DNA of 64,000 bases from Rhabdornis inornatus (GCA_013397075.1 VWZS01008816.1:741787-805786), one strand, 5' to 3'; positions 24,840-38,675 are shown, numbered from the stretch's first letter. Numbers and translations: made by a program. The notes: generated by a model not told the origin, from the sequence alone.

Positions 24840-27045
24840 CACCTTTCTAATTCCTTAGGTAACTTGGACTTTTAGGTTGCTGAGGGATTGATTGGACTGA
24901 TAAAATTTTTAGCACTCTCTCCAGATATATGTACACCAATGTGTAAATATATAAGTGTATGCACCTTATGTACACAAAAGTATATATTAATGATATACAT
25001 GTGATTTTTTTCCTTTACCTTATTTTAAGATTTTTTTCATTCAACAGAATTTCTGACTCGAGCCAGATTGTCATTTTACACCAAGAAACCCTATGAAGTC
25101 CTCACTTCTGATGTCCTTCTAGGGCTTGAGATACATGAAAGAAAAAAAAAAAATCAGAGTTGCCTATAACCATGCTCCACTTTTGTTTTTAATTGATGTA
25201 GTCACAGTGAAGAATCCTTGTAAATGTAGTCTTAACAGCACAGCCAGAAATAATAAAAATCATTTATAGATGTGCATACCCTACCTGCATCCTAACCCTT
25301 CATAGGAACAGATGCTCTACGTGTATTAGTCCTTTCTTGCTCACCATATGTTCAATTCCATAGGAAGAAAATCTTGTTGCCTGTGCCACAAGAGAGACAC
25401 AGCACACTCCCAGCATCTGGATGATTTGGAAACTAAAATTCTGCATTGTGCTGGAGTATGTTGCCTCCATGTTATGTTAGAAATACAGTCCTTCTAAACA
25501 TCTTAAAAATGTACCTGATTATCAAAAGAATTTTTTACTTCATAATTACTGTCAATAATTCCCTCAGGCTGTGTTTGTACAGGATGAAGTCCAACAAGAG
25601 ATCCCTGGAGTCTAGATAAAATTCCGACCTTGCTTCTCATTGCCTCCTGGTTTTGTAGGGGCCATTGCCACTCTGAATATTCCACACCTCCTCTGAATCT
25701 CGTGGGGAAGACCTATGGCCTTAGAAAAATGATTTATCTTTTTTTTTTTTGCTATTTCTATTGAAAGGGCTTGAAATTCTTCTAGAGTATTATCCTGGCA
25801 TAATTATGCTAAATAGCATTTAGGAGTTGTGTGATATGTATTCTGTCCCTTGGAACTTTGTGTGAGAAGGTTTTGAGGGGCTATAAAGCTTGCTGAGAGT
25901 ATTGGAGAAGTGTAACAGCACAGAGCTAAACATGGTGTGGCTGTATTCATATAATCTATAGGGAGCAATACCTGGAGCAGGCAGTCCCCCAAACCATTAT
26001 TAGATTTTTTTTGTAAGGAACTACTTGGCCAATTCTGAAAGACTTTGAAAAAATACACATGCAGACTCATAATAAGCACACCAAGACAATCCGGGAAGGT
26101 AAATTATCAGGGAAAAAATAGCACAACTTAAAAATATATACTTCCATTTCCCAAGCTGACAAAGTAAAAGAAAGAAAAAAATAGCTGCCTGAGTCCTGAG
26201 CATCAAAAGTGTAGTCTTTCATCAGAAGTTATGAAGAATTAAAGGCCTGAGGTAGGAGGCAGCACTGTAGGCGCAGAGACCACTGAGAGCATGATTAGAG
26301 GAAAACATATACATTCAACAAGATTATTATATTTTACAGACATGAAAAAATTAAATTGAAGGAATCCCTGTGAGTAATATAGCATTGCATATTTCCTATT
26401 TCTTATGCACTCCAATAGAAGGGATTTCTGCAAACACTGATGTAGTTAAGTTTGGTTTAAACATTGCATTCAAAGGTAACCACAAAGATAACTGGTTTAA
26501 AACCCCCAACCTAGTAACACATTAAGTGGTACTATGGAGCAGCTGTAGTATATGAAATTATAGTTGTGGCCTTAGAGCAAGTCTTTAAATTTATTTTTAG
26601 AATTGTTTGACTTTTAACTAATATAATAAACCTGTCACAGTAATTTTCAATTAAATGTTCTCATGGCGTGTTCAACTTAAACTGTGTTGGAAGAAAAGGA
26701 TATAAAGAGGAAAACTTGCAACAATTGTGAAAATCTAATTGATACCTTAATCGCAAATTAGATCAATTTTTCTACTATTCAAAGTGACTATCTTCTATTA
26801 CTCTCTGGCTCTATATTTAAAAGACCAGACGTAAAGAAAAGAAATACCAAAATCCAACATATTAATGAGAGTAGGAGGCATTATAATCTCTTCGCTATAC
26901 AATTAAGAAAACTGTTTTTGCGAGACTCCACAAATTAAACTGTTACTGCAAGATATTCCATATTTGAATGTACTGATTCAGTTGCCTAAAAAAAAAGGAA
27001 AAAAAAAAGACAACAGGAATCACCATCATAAAGTAAATAAATACC
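24840..27045. other. Unique AT-rich sequence, nothing recognised
   Basis: AT-rich DNA with short poly-A and poly-T runs. There is no element, exon or RNA gene that I can support. Confidence 0.5.
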
Positions 27046-27498
27046 TTAAATAGAAAAACACAGCTGGTCTTTGAAAATATGATCTGAATTTTTCAGGGCT
27101 GCAGTCTCGATCCTCAGAAGTTTTCTTTTTACCATGTGTTTAATTAACATTGTAGTCATGGAAACGTCAAACACCTGTAGCTGTTCCTCAGAACCACATT
27201 TAATAGTCTGTAAAAGGCATGTAATGATTTTTAATTTCTCTGAATTAGTGCTCTGAATTTCACCAATATTCTTCATGGCTGACGTGTTGCCCTGCCTCCC
27301 CTTTGCTCTGCAGCCCATGACCTGTGAAACTGGTGTTCGGAGCAACAGCTGCTTCAGGCTTCCTTGGAGCAGGTCCCTGTCAGTACTTTCTGATTCCACA
27401 GCATGTAAATTCCATGTTACAAGGTCATGGGCTTCTTCCATTCCTTTTCCATTCACTAGTGTGGCATCAGTGCCCCAGAGATAAATTCTCTTTCTCTC
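27046..27498 (-). CDS. Unexplained 150-codon open frame, possible exon or pseudogene remnant
   Basis: On the minus strand the frame is open from just inside a stop at 27499-27501 to a stop at about 27043-27045. The first in-frame start near the 5' end is a GTG at 27456, so it would be an exon or a remnant, not a standard start-to-stop ORF. The predicted peptide is polar and well mixed: many Glu/Lys/Ser, Leu-rich helical stretches (TCLLQTIKCGSEEQLQVF core), and no low complexity. It therefore looks more protein-like than most frames here. Upstream TTTTCCAG (about 27510-27517, read on the minus strand) could be an acceptor, but a stop follows it. I do not recognise a family, and chance is a serious alternative. 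Confidence 0.18.
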   Translation of the reverse strand, partial: ERKRIYLWGTDATLVNGKGMEEAHDLVTWNLHAVESESTDRDLLQGSLKQLLLRTPVSQVMGCRAKGRQGNTSAMKNIGEIQSTNSEKLKIITCLLQTIKCGSEEQLQVFDVSMTTMLIKHMVKRKLLRIETAALKNSDHIFKDQLCFSI

Positions 27499-27501
27499 TT
27501 A

Positions 27502-30500
27502 CCTGGAAAATTATTTCTTATCTGTTTTGATTTTCCAAATATTTTCTGTAATTTTGGAAGAATATACAGTACACTGACTGTCATAGAGCATCACAAAAGG
27601 CAGCTTTATTGTTTAAATGGCAAAGGATCTTACTGTGGAGTTTTAAACAGCAAAGAAGGGAAGTTGCTCAGACCTTTCAGTATATCCTTTCTTGTGGAAA
27701 TACACGGAGGAAAATACATGGATTAGGGAAAGATGTGTGCTTGGCTGACAGACATTCCCTTGAAGAATAAAAAAGATAAGCCAGAAAGTATTCGTATACT
27801 TGTAAGTAGCGCTAGTATTGGAGAAAACTCCTTTATGAAATGAAATGGCTTAATTAAAGGAACTCCAGTTGGCTTTAAGTTAGAGGTAGGTTTCTTCCAG
27901 ATCAGTTACATCAGATAGAGCTACTGTTTGCTAGCTGAGCAATGAGGAGTGGATGGCCTTTGTGCTGCCCCACTGGAGCATGGGGCTCCCAATGGAGATC
28001 TCTGTAGTTTTACTAGACTGTGAAGATATGTCCCAAGAGGCCTTTGTAGTTTGGGTTTAGAGTTCTATCCCTTCCACAGAAGGAGGAAAAACCAGTCCCT
28101 TTGCTCCTTCAGTCTATGATCTCAACAAACAACTTCAGAATATTATGTGTTACAGAAAGTTCATAGTTTTCTTCCTTGAGACGTCCCTGCTTTTAGGCTT
28201 TTCTTCAGGTATCCAGCTTAGTTTGATGCAAAAGCACTATCTGCCTTGTACCACAAATCACACATTATTCTCAAGCTCCTGCATGGTTATTCTTCTTAAG
28301 AGAAAACATGCTGTTACTTTTGTTCAAGGAACAGTTGCTAAATGAATATTATTTCCTACAGATTATATCATCCCTTAACAGCAAATGGCTTCTTCACAAC
28401 AAGTTAATAAAATGCAAAAGGCAGCATCCAAGTTCCATTTAAAATAAACGGTGAATCTATTAAAATGTAAAAAGGCTTTAAAAAGTATCTGTAGTCTCAT
28501 CTGTCAAAAAGGATGGTGCATAATATTGTGGAAAAACTGATGGAGTTTTTTTTCTAATCTGTAAATCCATAAGGTTCTATGAATGCTTTAAGGTAGCATA
28601 ATTCAGCACTGCTGCTGGAGGGAAGCACCATGAACTCTAAAGGGCACTTAATCCACTGATTAGCTTTAGCCCTGCCACAAAGTTTTGTTGCACTTGAAAG
28701 CTTAGTATGATGCAAAATGGCATGGACTAATTGGAGCATCATTCCTTTCAGTGGAAATTGATGCTTTATCATCAACTTTATTATCATGCTTGTAAAATTC
28801 GTAGAAATGGTGTGATCCTGAAAACAACCTCTTCATATCGATTATACTTGAATCAAAGCTGCATCCTCTAAATTCTGTAATTTAGAAAACCATAATTTCC
28901 TTCTCTAAGAAGTTTATCTTCCCACAAAAATTTGATGATGATTTATAATTATTGAGTCTTCCTCTTTTTTTTTTTTTTCTATAAACTACTCACTTCTTCA
29001 TGGCAAACTGAGAACCAGTGTTGGGGGATGATTGGTGTGTTTGTATCTGTGAAAAAAATATCTTTATAATGAAGTGATTTTTAGAGATCAGGTGTTGGGA
29101 TAACAAACTGCATTTCTTACAGAAATTTAAAATGCTTTTTCTATTTAGGAGTTACTTCAGTTGTACCAGAGATTGAGGGACAGTAGGTAGAAAGAACAAG
29201 GCACATCAGTATAATTGAAAACAAGTGGGAAGAACAGTGTGGAGACATGAGCTACAGGAGAGACATTCTCCAATGCACATGGTGCCTTGCAGTTGAGTCA
29301 CAAATGATCAGATGGCTGTGACTCTCATGCTGCATTTTATGTCGATAGTGTTAAGTCCTTGCAGATATGAAAGTTAGTTGCTGATTTCTCTCATTGTGGC
29401 ACCAATCCAAGTCAAATACACTGATTTTCATGCAGTTTCTTCATACTCAGAACACTAAGACTAGAAGTTAGATTCTTGCATATAGGTGCAGACTAACCTG
29501 ATTATTGCTCTAGATTTTAATTTTACTTCCTTTTCACTTCTGAAGGTGGCAGACATGTAAAGGCAGGAGGAGGGAAAGTTGGTTTTTTTTTACTTTAAAA
29601 TGTAGTTAGAAAACACCATAGTTAGAAAATAGGCTAAAAATAGCTCAAAGAAGAACTCCACGGATCTGCTAATGCCTCTGTTAAGTCAATACTTTTTGAG
29701 GTGCTACGTCAATATGCTTTTGAGATTAGTGGGAGATAAATAAGTTATGAAACTATTTCCCCCAGGAATTCTTTACACTTTTCATATAGCTTTTTTGTAC
29801 AGGTGGTCACAGATGGAACTGAGACAAACAGTCTATGCAGGACTGAGTCACAGGTTTGTGTGGATGAAGAGCTTCTTCCAAGTTAATGGCACAATATAAT
29901 GTACTATATAATTCCTACCCCATAAGAAACTGCAGTCTCACTTCTGAGCACTGGTGACTTATATCCTTAGAACCCCCCAGTTCAGTTTCTTGGAGGTAAA
30001 CTCAAGGGTTTTTTTTCACAGGTTCAGAAAATTTCCAGCAATTCTATAAGCAAACAAATGAAAAGCAATTTTGTACAGACATTTCACTGCCCACAAGGCC
30101 ATTTCTTCTTCCTAACTTCAACCCATTTGTGCTGATTAATAGCTCAAAGGTCTTTTCTAGTAAGCAAAAAAAAAAAATCCTTCTGAGGGAGGCGGATCAT
30201 ATTCAGGCTCCCACAATGTCATATTCAATGGGGGACAGCTATAAGCTAGCAGAAGGTAATTATGTTACTCCTTTAAAAGTGGGAGTCTTTCTCTAAAAAT
30301 TGAAACAATGGCTGTGCAGAGCAGAACATCTCTAGCTGACTGTGAATGTATATTGACTCATTCTCCTTTAAAAATACACCTCTCTATAAAGAGCTAATTC
30401 AGTTCCCTTAATTTTATGTATGAGTTTTTTGGGTTTATTTGGGGCTTTTTTTATGCTTAGCCTCAGCAGATTTCCTAGCGTAAATAAAGTTCTGAGTAAT

Positions 30501-31316
30501 GTTGCCTTTAAAGGCTTGCATTTAGGTAGGAAAATTGTGCTGGAAGATTGTATCTATAAAGTAGGAGGCAGTAGCACTAACATGGAGCTAAATGGTGGAG
30601 CTGTATCAAATAAAAGATAAATACAGTTTTGCCACTCAGGCTGCTCAGTGGAAATGTTTTTAGAGCCCAAGCTGCAGGAACACAAGAGAGATTGACTGTA
30701 GAAGGCAGACTCCTGTGATAAACCAGGAAGGAAATAAACACATGGGCAAGTATCAGAGGCTGTGTTTTAGTTGCAAGTGAAGATTCTGCTTCCTACTGCC
30801 CAGGAGTTCTGTTGGTCCAGACACAACAGACAGAGAAATAGAAAAATTACATGGAAAGAAAAAATCCAGTCAAAGACAAACCCATGAATTCTTCTTTAAC
30901 TTGAAAGAATATGCTTGTGTGTATGTATGGGTTAGAGTACTTAAGGGGCAAAGTGACTTGGCTTAAAGATAACAAAGGTAAGCATAGGACATGCCTGTAA
31001 GTTATTTCATGTTTTTTCTGAGAGGTAAATGCAACCACAAAAGAACAGAAAATACAGAAAATAGTAGAATTTGTATCTGGTTTTTATTACAGATTTCAAT
31101 AATTTAACTATAAGGTTGCTGAAATGTTTTTATAATCCCCAGTTAAAAGGCAATGCTTGACAGGTATCCACCAGGAAGATAAGGATATGGGAGGTTTAGA
31201 AGTTCTAGAATATTCTTGCTAGAATTTTGCCCACTTTATATCTGAGGTCTGTGATGTTTTCCATTTAATTACAGGTAATAAATGAAAGAATTGTGAACCA
31301 ACTACTTTCTAAATTG
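27502..31316. other. Unique AT-rich sequence, nothing recognised
   Basis: About 3.8 kb with no recognisable transposable element, exon or RNA gene. A poly-T run lies near 28968-28979. Confidence 0.5.
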
Positions 31317-31414
31317 TTTTGGGGGGTTTTCTTGGGTTTTTTTTGGGTTTTTGTTTGTGATTTTGCATTTTTGTTTGTTTGGTTTAATTTGTTGTTTGTT
31401 TGTTTTTTTTCTAG
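31317..31414. repeat. T/G-rich low-complexity tract
   Basis: Irregular TTTG and GGGTTTT units with runs of six, three and three G. It is the opposite-strand counterpart of the A/C-rich tracts elsewhere in the window. Confidence 0.92.
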
Positions 31415-33168
31415 GAGAATAGAGTTAGTAATGTCAATCATGAAAAATCATCTCTGTAAATAGGAACAAATTGTGTCTTTTAAACACATTCCCTTCTTGC
31501 ATTATCTTAATTTATATAAGATTCAATTTATAGAAGTATATACATGAAAGAAACACATCATGAAAGATGAGAATTTTATCTTATATAGAAACAAGGAAAT
31601 GGACTCTACAGAATTTTCCAAAGTGATCTGAATAAATCACCATTTCACAGAACTTTGTTGGAGAAATAAACATAAGAAAATTACTTGTTTTTCCTTGGAC
31701 AGTTACCATTATTATCAGAATAATTCAGGCCACATTGTCACTTGGGAAAAAAACCGTATCATCTGTGGGAGAAAATCCCACCTGTTCAGCGCAGGTCTAA
31801 CATCAAGAAGAGCAGTAGAACCATGCAAACTGTACTTCAGATAATGCAAATACATAGAAGATCAGCTGCTACTATAGCAGTATGAAATCAAGTCACGAGC
31901 ACTAAGCACTGGCAAAGCTTCATAACAATAGATATGTTACAGCAGAAACAATATATCATAACGCTGTTTGCTATTTTAAGACTGGGTATATTTAACTGAT
32001 TCCTGTATTTAACATCTGAGTCCCAGCTGTGCACAGCAAGTCTTTATTCCATCAAATGGAAAGATTTGGACAAGTTCTATCTTGCTAGCACCACAGAATG
32101 CACAGCATGATCATGGAATGATGCAACTTGACTTGTACTTGGTATTATATTGGTTATGACCTTGATAGCCCACAAAGCATTTGAAGGATACATGAAAACA
32201 CGATTTAAAATTAGAATACAACCAAGATCCAAATGTCAAATGTCTCCACAAAGTAGCAGTATGTCTCACATTTGTGAAAATTCTAAATCGTATATTCCAT
32301 TATTTAAGCCATACTTCTTTTAATTGGCAATTCTTAATAACAAAAAACCTGTGGTAAGACTTGCATGTACAAATGAATCCCATTAATAAGGAAACTGCCT
32401 ATCTGGCTTGACAAGATGAGATATGTACTGTGCAAGATCTATTTCCCACATGGTAAGCTTTATCACATAGTGTGGCTTTAAGCAGTAGCATTATTTTCTG
32501 TGTCACTAAAATTAAATAAAAATGTTAAGAAAAGCTGCCAACTGTGAAAACAAATAAAAAATTAAACATCCAAACATGATTTACTGTTTCATGTGGCAAA
32601 ACATTATTAGAACAATGAGAAAGCAGAGTCTGTCTGATAATTTATTTTTTAACGTGAACATACATAGCGTAATTCATCAGCAAGAGCAACTTTTGCTTTT
32701 TGCATATCCTCCACAAAACACCCACCAGAAAAATGAAACCATTTAAACACTTAAAAGAACCTGAGAAATCAGAAAAGTTGAACTTATTTTAAGACAGTTG
32801 CATTGTCATCAGTGTTTCCCATGCTGAGGATAGTAACTGGTATCTGCTCATTTCTAGCTAAAAAGTGCATCTTGCTCATCTGGGAAAAGGTGCAGTAAAG
32901 CAGGAGTAGAACTACATGGCTTAGATGGCACAGATTTACGAAATTTAGCACTTATATGAAATAGTAGAATATACATGCAAATACATTTTTTATTTTCATC
33001 CATGATGTGCTTACAGCAAGACTATGGTCTTACCCAAATTATCAAAAGTCAATGCAGTTTAACCTAAGCATAAGAAATAGATAATGTTTCAAATACATTG
33101 AAATCAGAGATGAATGTCAAGCACATAAGCTTACTTTTACTTTTAATGTAATTGAGGTTCACCAACAA

Positions 33169-33212
33169 TTGTATGTCACTTTACTGAGTGACATACCATA
33201 TTGTATGTCACT
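33169..33212. repeat. Perfect 10-bp hairpin plus direct repeat of one arm
   Basis: GTATGTCACT (33171-33180) and AGTGACATAC (33187-33196) are perfect reverse complements around a 6-nt loop. TTGTATGTCACT then recurs at 33201-33212 as a direct copy of 33169-33180. The structure is read directly from the sequence; no function is known. Confidence 0.85.
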
Positions 33213-36200
33213 GTGCTGAGTATTTTCTTAAACTGAATAATTGATTCATGCAAATCAAGTATTACCATTACTTCTACTTTAGTCCTACTTTGCAATCTTT
33301 TTTTTCCTTTTTTCCAAACTACAAAGAAGTAGTTTGTTCACCAAGAAAAAATTTTGCTTCTTTTCTACACTTGTCGTGTTGAGATTCTGAATGTAAAGCA
33401 GAACTGAAAAGATTGGGCCACTGATTTTCAAATGCAGGACTTGTAGAGAAGAAATAGTGCTGTCTCAACACACATCCCTCAGAGAAGCCCACAAAGATAC
33501 TATGATATTACCCAATGGAATGTATACTCTACAGTGACCTAAGAAACTAAGACATAGAATATAGACCTTGGCATGTCTGAGACTGCCCATTCATGAGCTT
33601 GACAGTGAGAAGTGGTCACTGTTAGCTTCCAGAATAATTTCCATACATAGCAGTACCAGTCAGGAAGAGGTAGTCTTGTTCTTCAACAGGCAACAATTAT
33701 CTGGCATGGACATGAGAAGGAAAATAATGAATGTGAGTTCTGCTAAATGAACAGTACAAGTGCCTTATAGTTTTTCTTTGCTTCCCTGGTGCTTTTTTTC
33801 CCCTGCAGTCAGAAAGAGGCTGGATATTATTAAACCTTGCAATATGTGTCCATTCTGTCCTCTACCCAAAAAAAAGCAATAAAAAGATGCCTGTCTAACC
33901 TCTTCTATCCTGAGATGAATCTTTTCTTTACTACCTTTGCTATGAGAGATCCAATAACAGCATAAATTCTTCAGGCACTGTTTTTTTTTTAATTATCAAA
34001 GCAGTTATTCCAAAACTTTGTCTTTTGCACTTGGAAAGGGCAAATTGGATTCAGAGAAAAGTTCAGAAGCTACAGGTTAAACTAGTAGTTTTTTCCTCCT
34101 GCTCTCAACCTCTCTCTTTTATAATTTACATCTATGCAGAATGCATAATACATCCATGAAGAAATGGTGAAAGCAAAACTGCTAGAAATAAAGAGGTGCA
34201 TTAGCCCCAGTAAGCAAATTGAGAAAAGAAGGGAACCCACTACGAAAACTGGTAGTCAGCTGTCTGACCCAGTGACCGTGTGCAATCCTTCTCTTCTGTG
34301 AATTATAACTGAAGTGATTAGATCTTCTCTAGAGGATAACTTCAAGGACGTAGATCACTCTTCCCTGTGAAGTGAAATAGAGAGCACCATGCAGCATTGT
34401 TTGTCATCCTAGGTACCTGATAGCCAGGCTTTTAAAATGCCTGATTAAAATTATTTTCCTTTCTAAGTTTTACTTACTAACATCTTTAACATACCAAGAG
34501 TCAGTAAAACATCAATAGTTTATTATCGATAGTATTTAAATTGCATGTTGATATTTGCCAGTTCTAACCTGCCATGTGAATTCCAGCTTAGAATGTGCAT
34601 AAACAATGACATGGTCCTTAGCTTTGTGTATATCCAGTTTATTTACAATACTAAATATTTATATATGTTGCACTTTGAAGTCATGCAAAGCATTCTGTGA
34701 TTTGATCCCCTCCATGTTTCCAGAAGATCACATAATCAGGACAGAGTGACACACAACCACACTGGTAAACAGGCTTCTAAAAGCTGTAGGTATCTGTAAA
34801 GATTGCTTTTAACAGCATGAGCAACATAAATGCCAATCAAATTTTCTCTCATTAAAATTGTTCATTGCTCATTCACAATCCTTTTCTGGGAATAAACTTG
34901 TAGTAAAAAACTAGAAATAAGGATATCTTCCTTATTTCTTCTCTTCTTTGGTGTAATTTTAAGCAACATTGCACTGGATGACAGATTCTTCTGGAGAAAT
35001 TTTCATCAACCTTCCACTCTATTACAGCAAGGCCACAGTCTATAGTGCTGCCTCAACTATATTATTATTCTTTAATGCCAATTCAGCTCTGTGATTTCTT
35101 CACAACACTGCAGCAAAGATAGAAAGTTTTCCTCAATTATCTGACAGTGTAAGTAGGAAGCAGCTAGCTATACATATCAGAAAATTAAAACAAAAAAAAA
35201 ATCAGTTAATTTTCCTATATCAAAATAAAATAGCAAAATATTACTTGTTTTGAAAACAACAAATATTCATCACTTCAGCAGCTAGTATAAAGAGTTAGTT
35301 ATCCTTCTATCTGAAGAATAGATTTCTCTAGATGAGATTTTTTACCATGGAGTAAAACTAAGCCATTTGGCAGCTCAGTGTTTTCTTGTGTGACTGACTT
35401 TTATTTATGATGTAAAATACGTTTTGAAGGAGTTAAAGTTCTCCTCACTGCTAGTGCTAAAGCCCTTATCTCACAAATTAGTTTTTACATTTATTTCTTT
35501 CCTATCCCAAATTGTATATAAGAGTATTCAAAACTAAACTTTGAGGCATTAAGTTTCATCTGATATCTTGGGTTTGCAATATGTGTTTTTTTATGAGATG
35601 CTATATAAATTTTGTTATCATGTTATGTGCCTCTTGCCTTATCACTCTGAGTTCATTAATTTCATTGCAGCTGTTCCTATACAAGAGAAAGTAATGTTGA
35701 GCATGATATAGTTTCCAAGCAGTCGTCATTTTGATTTCTAATCATGCAGTTAAAGATGATTTAAAGAAGTCCACTTCTGTGATAGTGTCTGAGAAATCAG
35801 GCATCATATACCACACCATAATACTGTAAACTACTAGTTTGCTTTCAAATCAAGGGAAGAAAACCATGGCAGTTTTTATAAGAAATTCTTAAATTAGCCC
35901 ATTTGTATTTGTGTCTGTATGTATGTACTTTCTACTGTACTGCAAATTCAGTGTATTTTGGTTGTAATTAAATAGACATCACCAAAGCTCCTTCAGATAA
36001 GGGAAGAAATTATTTTCTGTCTTTGTCAAAACAACCTTACCTTCTGTTTTCTACATGAAAAAAATCCAGATTTAAATTTAGCACCATTACTTTGGTGTAT
36101 ATTTCAAAATTATTGGAAAATATTATTTTGAAAACATCCCAGTCTTAATCATATCACAGTATGTTGTATTAGTTGGACATCTGAACAAAATACTTTTCTG

Positions 36201-36961
36201 TGTTGTTCATAAATATAAATTTGATTTAAACTACTTTCTGTTTCTTGAAATAAAAAAAAATGAAAATAATATCAACATTTTGCACAGCTCAAACTGAGAC
36301 ACACTTATTTAAACAAAACTGCTTTACGTCTTCAGAAATCTTAGATATAATTTTACTCACTCTTTAGACTCCTCCAACCTCCTTACCCATAAAAAAAAAG
36401 AAAAAGAAAGAAATTTGGTATTTAAAATATTGAATAATGTCTAACCACAATGGATTTCACAGGCATTTAATTCCCTGTTCAGTCATTTACAGGAAATGTT
36501 CATTTATGTTACATTCTTTAAATTATGCTCTTTCCTGTGACAGTCAATGAAGACAATGCTGTAGGCATGATTTATTTTCACACTGAGTTAACCAATCCAG
36601 GATAATGATTTAAAAATCAATTATTTTTCCTAATTTCCTGAAAAACCTTAAATGCCTATTATGAAAGCAGAATACACGGCAATACATTTAAAAAAAGACA
36701 CATACCTATTATCATCTAACAACCTACTGCTCACTCCATAGCATGATAAAAATTATAAAATATTTCAAAGTATTAGCAATTTCTACTAAAACCTAGTTTT
36801 AAATGTCAAAATATTTAAAACTAATCTACATATCATAACAGACTACACTTCTGGGTCTGCATTTGAGTAATTAAATTTTACAGGTTTTTATTCAGTAGCA
36901 TCTGCTTCATATTTCTGCACTGTAGTTAAGCTATCAATTTCTGGCACTATAATAACCCTGT

Positions 36962-37004
36962 TGAGTCAATAGCTACTGTTTGCTCTGACATTATTGACTC
37001 AGCA
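36962..37004. promoter_or_regulatory. Paired inverted AP-1/Maf-like sites
   Basis: TGAGTCAATA (36962-36971) and TATTGACTCA (36992-37001) are perfect 10-bp inverted copies separated by 20 nt. Each contains the AP-1 core TGASTCA. The right copy extends to TGACTCAGCA (36995-37004), a Maf/NF-E2 half-MARE pattern. That this is a working enhancer is inference. Confidence 0.25.
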
Positions 37005-37331
37005 GCAAGCTCATTGTTTTGCTTATTTTTCCAGTACATGCAATTTATACACAGGATCACTTTTAGCTGATAGAGTGTATTAATAAAAAATATATTTCAC
37101 TGTAGTAGAAAGCTCAGTGTCTCCACTGAGTGGACACCCTAGGAAAAACCTTTTATAATACCATAACTGGAGATAGCCTTAAAGCATATCAAGAAATACA
37201 GTACTGCTGCCATATCGTGGGCTTAAATACCTCTTTAAACTGGGTCAGGTGCTATTTGTCCTGTTTCAAGGAAACTGTCCTTTCAGTTGTTCATTACCCA
37301 TACCCTCTACACACTAAAATTATCTAAAATC

Positions 37332-38675
37332 TTAGAATCACAGAATGATTTGGCTTGGAAAGAACCATCAAAGTTCATCCAGTTTCAAATCTTCTCCCAT
37401 TGGCATGGACAAATTCCACCAGACCAGTTGCTCAAAGCCCCATCCAAACTGTCCTTACACTATCAGGGAGTGGGCATCTGTAACTTCTCTGGGCATCCTC
37501 TTTCATTGTGTCATCACTCTCATTGTAAACAATTTCTTTCCTCTATCAATCTAAATATATCCTTCTTCAGTATAAAATTATTATTACTATCTCTTCTCTT
37601 ATTCTACAAGTCCTTGTAAAAAGACCTTCCTTATCTTTCCTGTGCCCCCCCCTTAGGTACTGGAAGGCATCTATAAGGTCTCCCACGAGCCTTCTCTTAT
37701 TCAAGCTGAACAGCTCCAATTCTTTCAGCCTGTCTTCATAGGGGAGGGTTCTATCCCTCTTATCATTGTTGACTTGCTCCAATAGGACCACATCTTTCTC
37801 GTCCTGGGGACCCAGGAGCAGAATGCAGCACTCCAGGGCGGGTCTCACCATAATGGACCAGAGGAGCAAAATCCTCTTCCTCATCAGCTGCTACGCTGCT
37901 TTTGATGCAGCCCAGGATACATTTGGTTTTCTGGGTTTAAATGCCAATTGCCAGTCCACATCCAATTTTTCGTTCACCAGCTGCCTGAAATCCTTCTTCT
38001 TTTTAGGCCTTCTCTCAATCCCTTAATCCCTCAGCCTCAATTGATAACAGGCATTTTCCTGTTCTGGCTGCCGGACTTTGCTCTAGGACTTGTCAAATTT
38101 TATGAGTTTCACAAGAGTTCACTCTTCAAGTCTATCAAGATCCCTCTGGATGGCACCTCTTCCTTCAAGCAAATCATATGTGCCACCCATCTTGGTGTCA
38201 CCTCCAGACTTTCTGAGGTTGCACTCTATCTCACTGTCTATGACATTAATAAAGATACTGCATACTATTGTACCTAATATGGACCCTGAGGAACACTACT
38301 TGTTAATGAGCCTCATTGAGCCATTGACTGTAACTCTTTGGATATGGCCATCCAGCCAATTCCTTATGCATCTAACAGTCCATCTATCAAACCTATATCT
38401 TGCCAAGTTACTCACAAGGCTGTAGTTGGAGCCCATGTCAAAGGCCTTATAGAAGTCAATAGGTGACATTCGTTGTTCTTCTCTTAGCCACCAATGCAGA
38501 GTCAGCCCATCATTAACATCAGTAAATGCCATGATGTTAGTGAAGCACGATTTGCCCTTTGTGAAGCCATGCTGGCTGTCTCTAACCACCTCCCTGCAGT
38601 CTTGCCTTGGCACAGCTTCCAAGAGGATCTGCTCCACTCTCTTATTGAAGCTGACAGGCTTGTTTTTCCCAGAAT
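37332..38675 (-). mobile_element. CR1 LINE, reverse orientation, RT domain to 3' end
   Basis: Read on the minus strand, the copy is contiguous and about 1.34 kb long. It starts in the reverse-transcriptase fingers/palm region: DSQHGFTKGKSC (about 38540-38580), then DFYKAFDMG, and WTVRCIRNWLDG followed by VNGSM (38310-38380). It passes through a mutated FADDTKL box (reads GGDTKMGG) and the VRPALECC segment (about 37820-37850). The 3' UTR follows, ending at the reverse complement of CAAATCATTCTGTGATTCT (37335-37353). Stops and frameshifts break the ORF. In CR1, ORF2 encodes an endonuclease plus reverse transcriptase; the endonuclease is absent here. The forward-strand frames in this interval are antisense shadows. 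Confidence 0.95.

Larger units (their letters stand above)
31415..37331. other. Unique AT-rich sequence, no gene seen
   Basis: About 5.9 kb in which I recognise no element or coding exon. Two small inverted-repeat structures inside it are listed separately (33169-33212 and 36962-37004). Confidence 0.5.
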
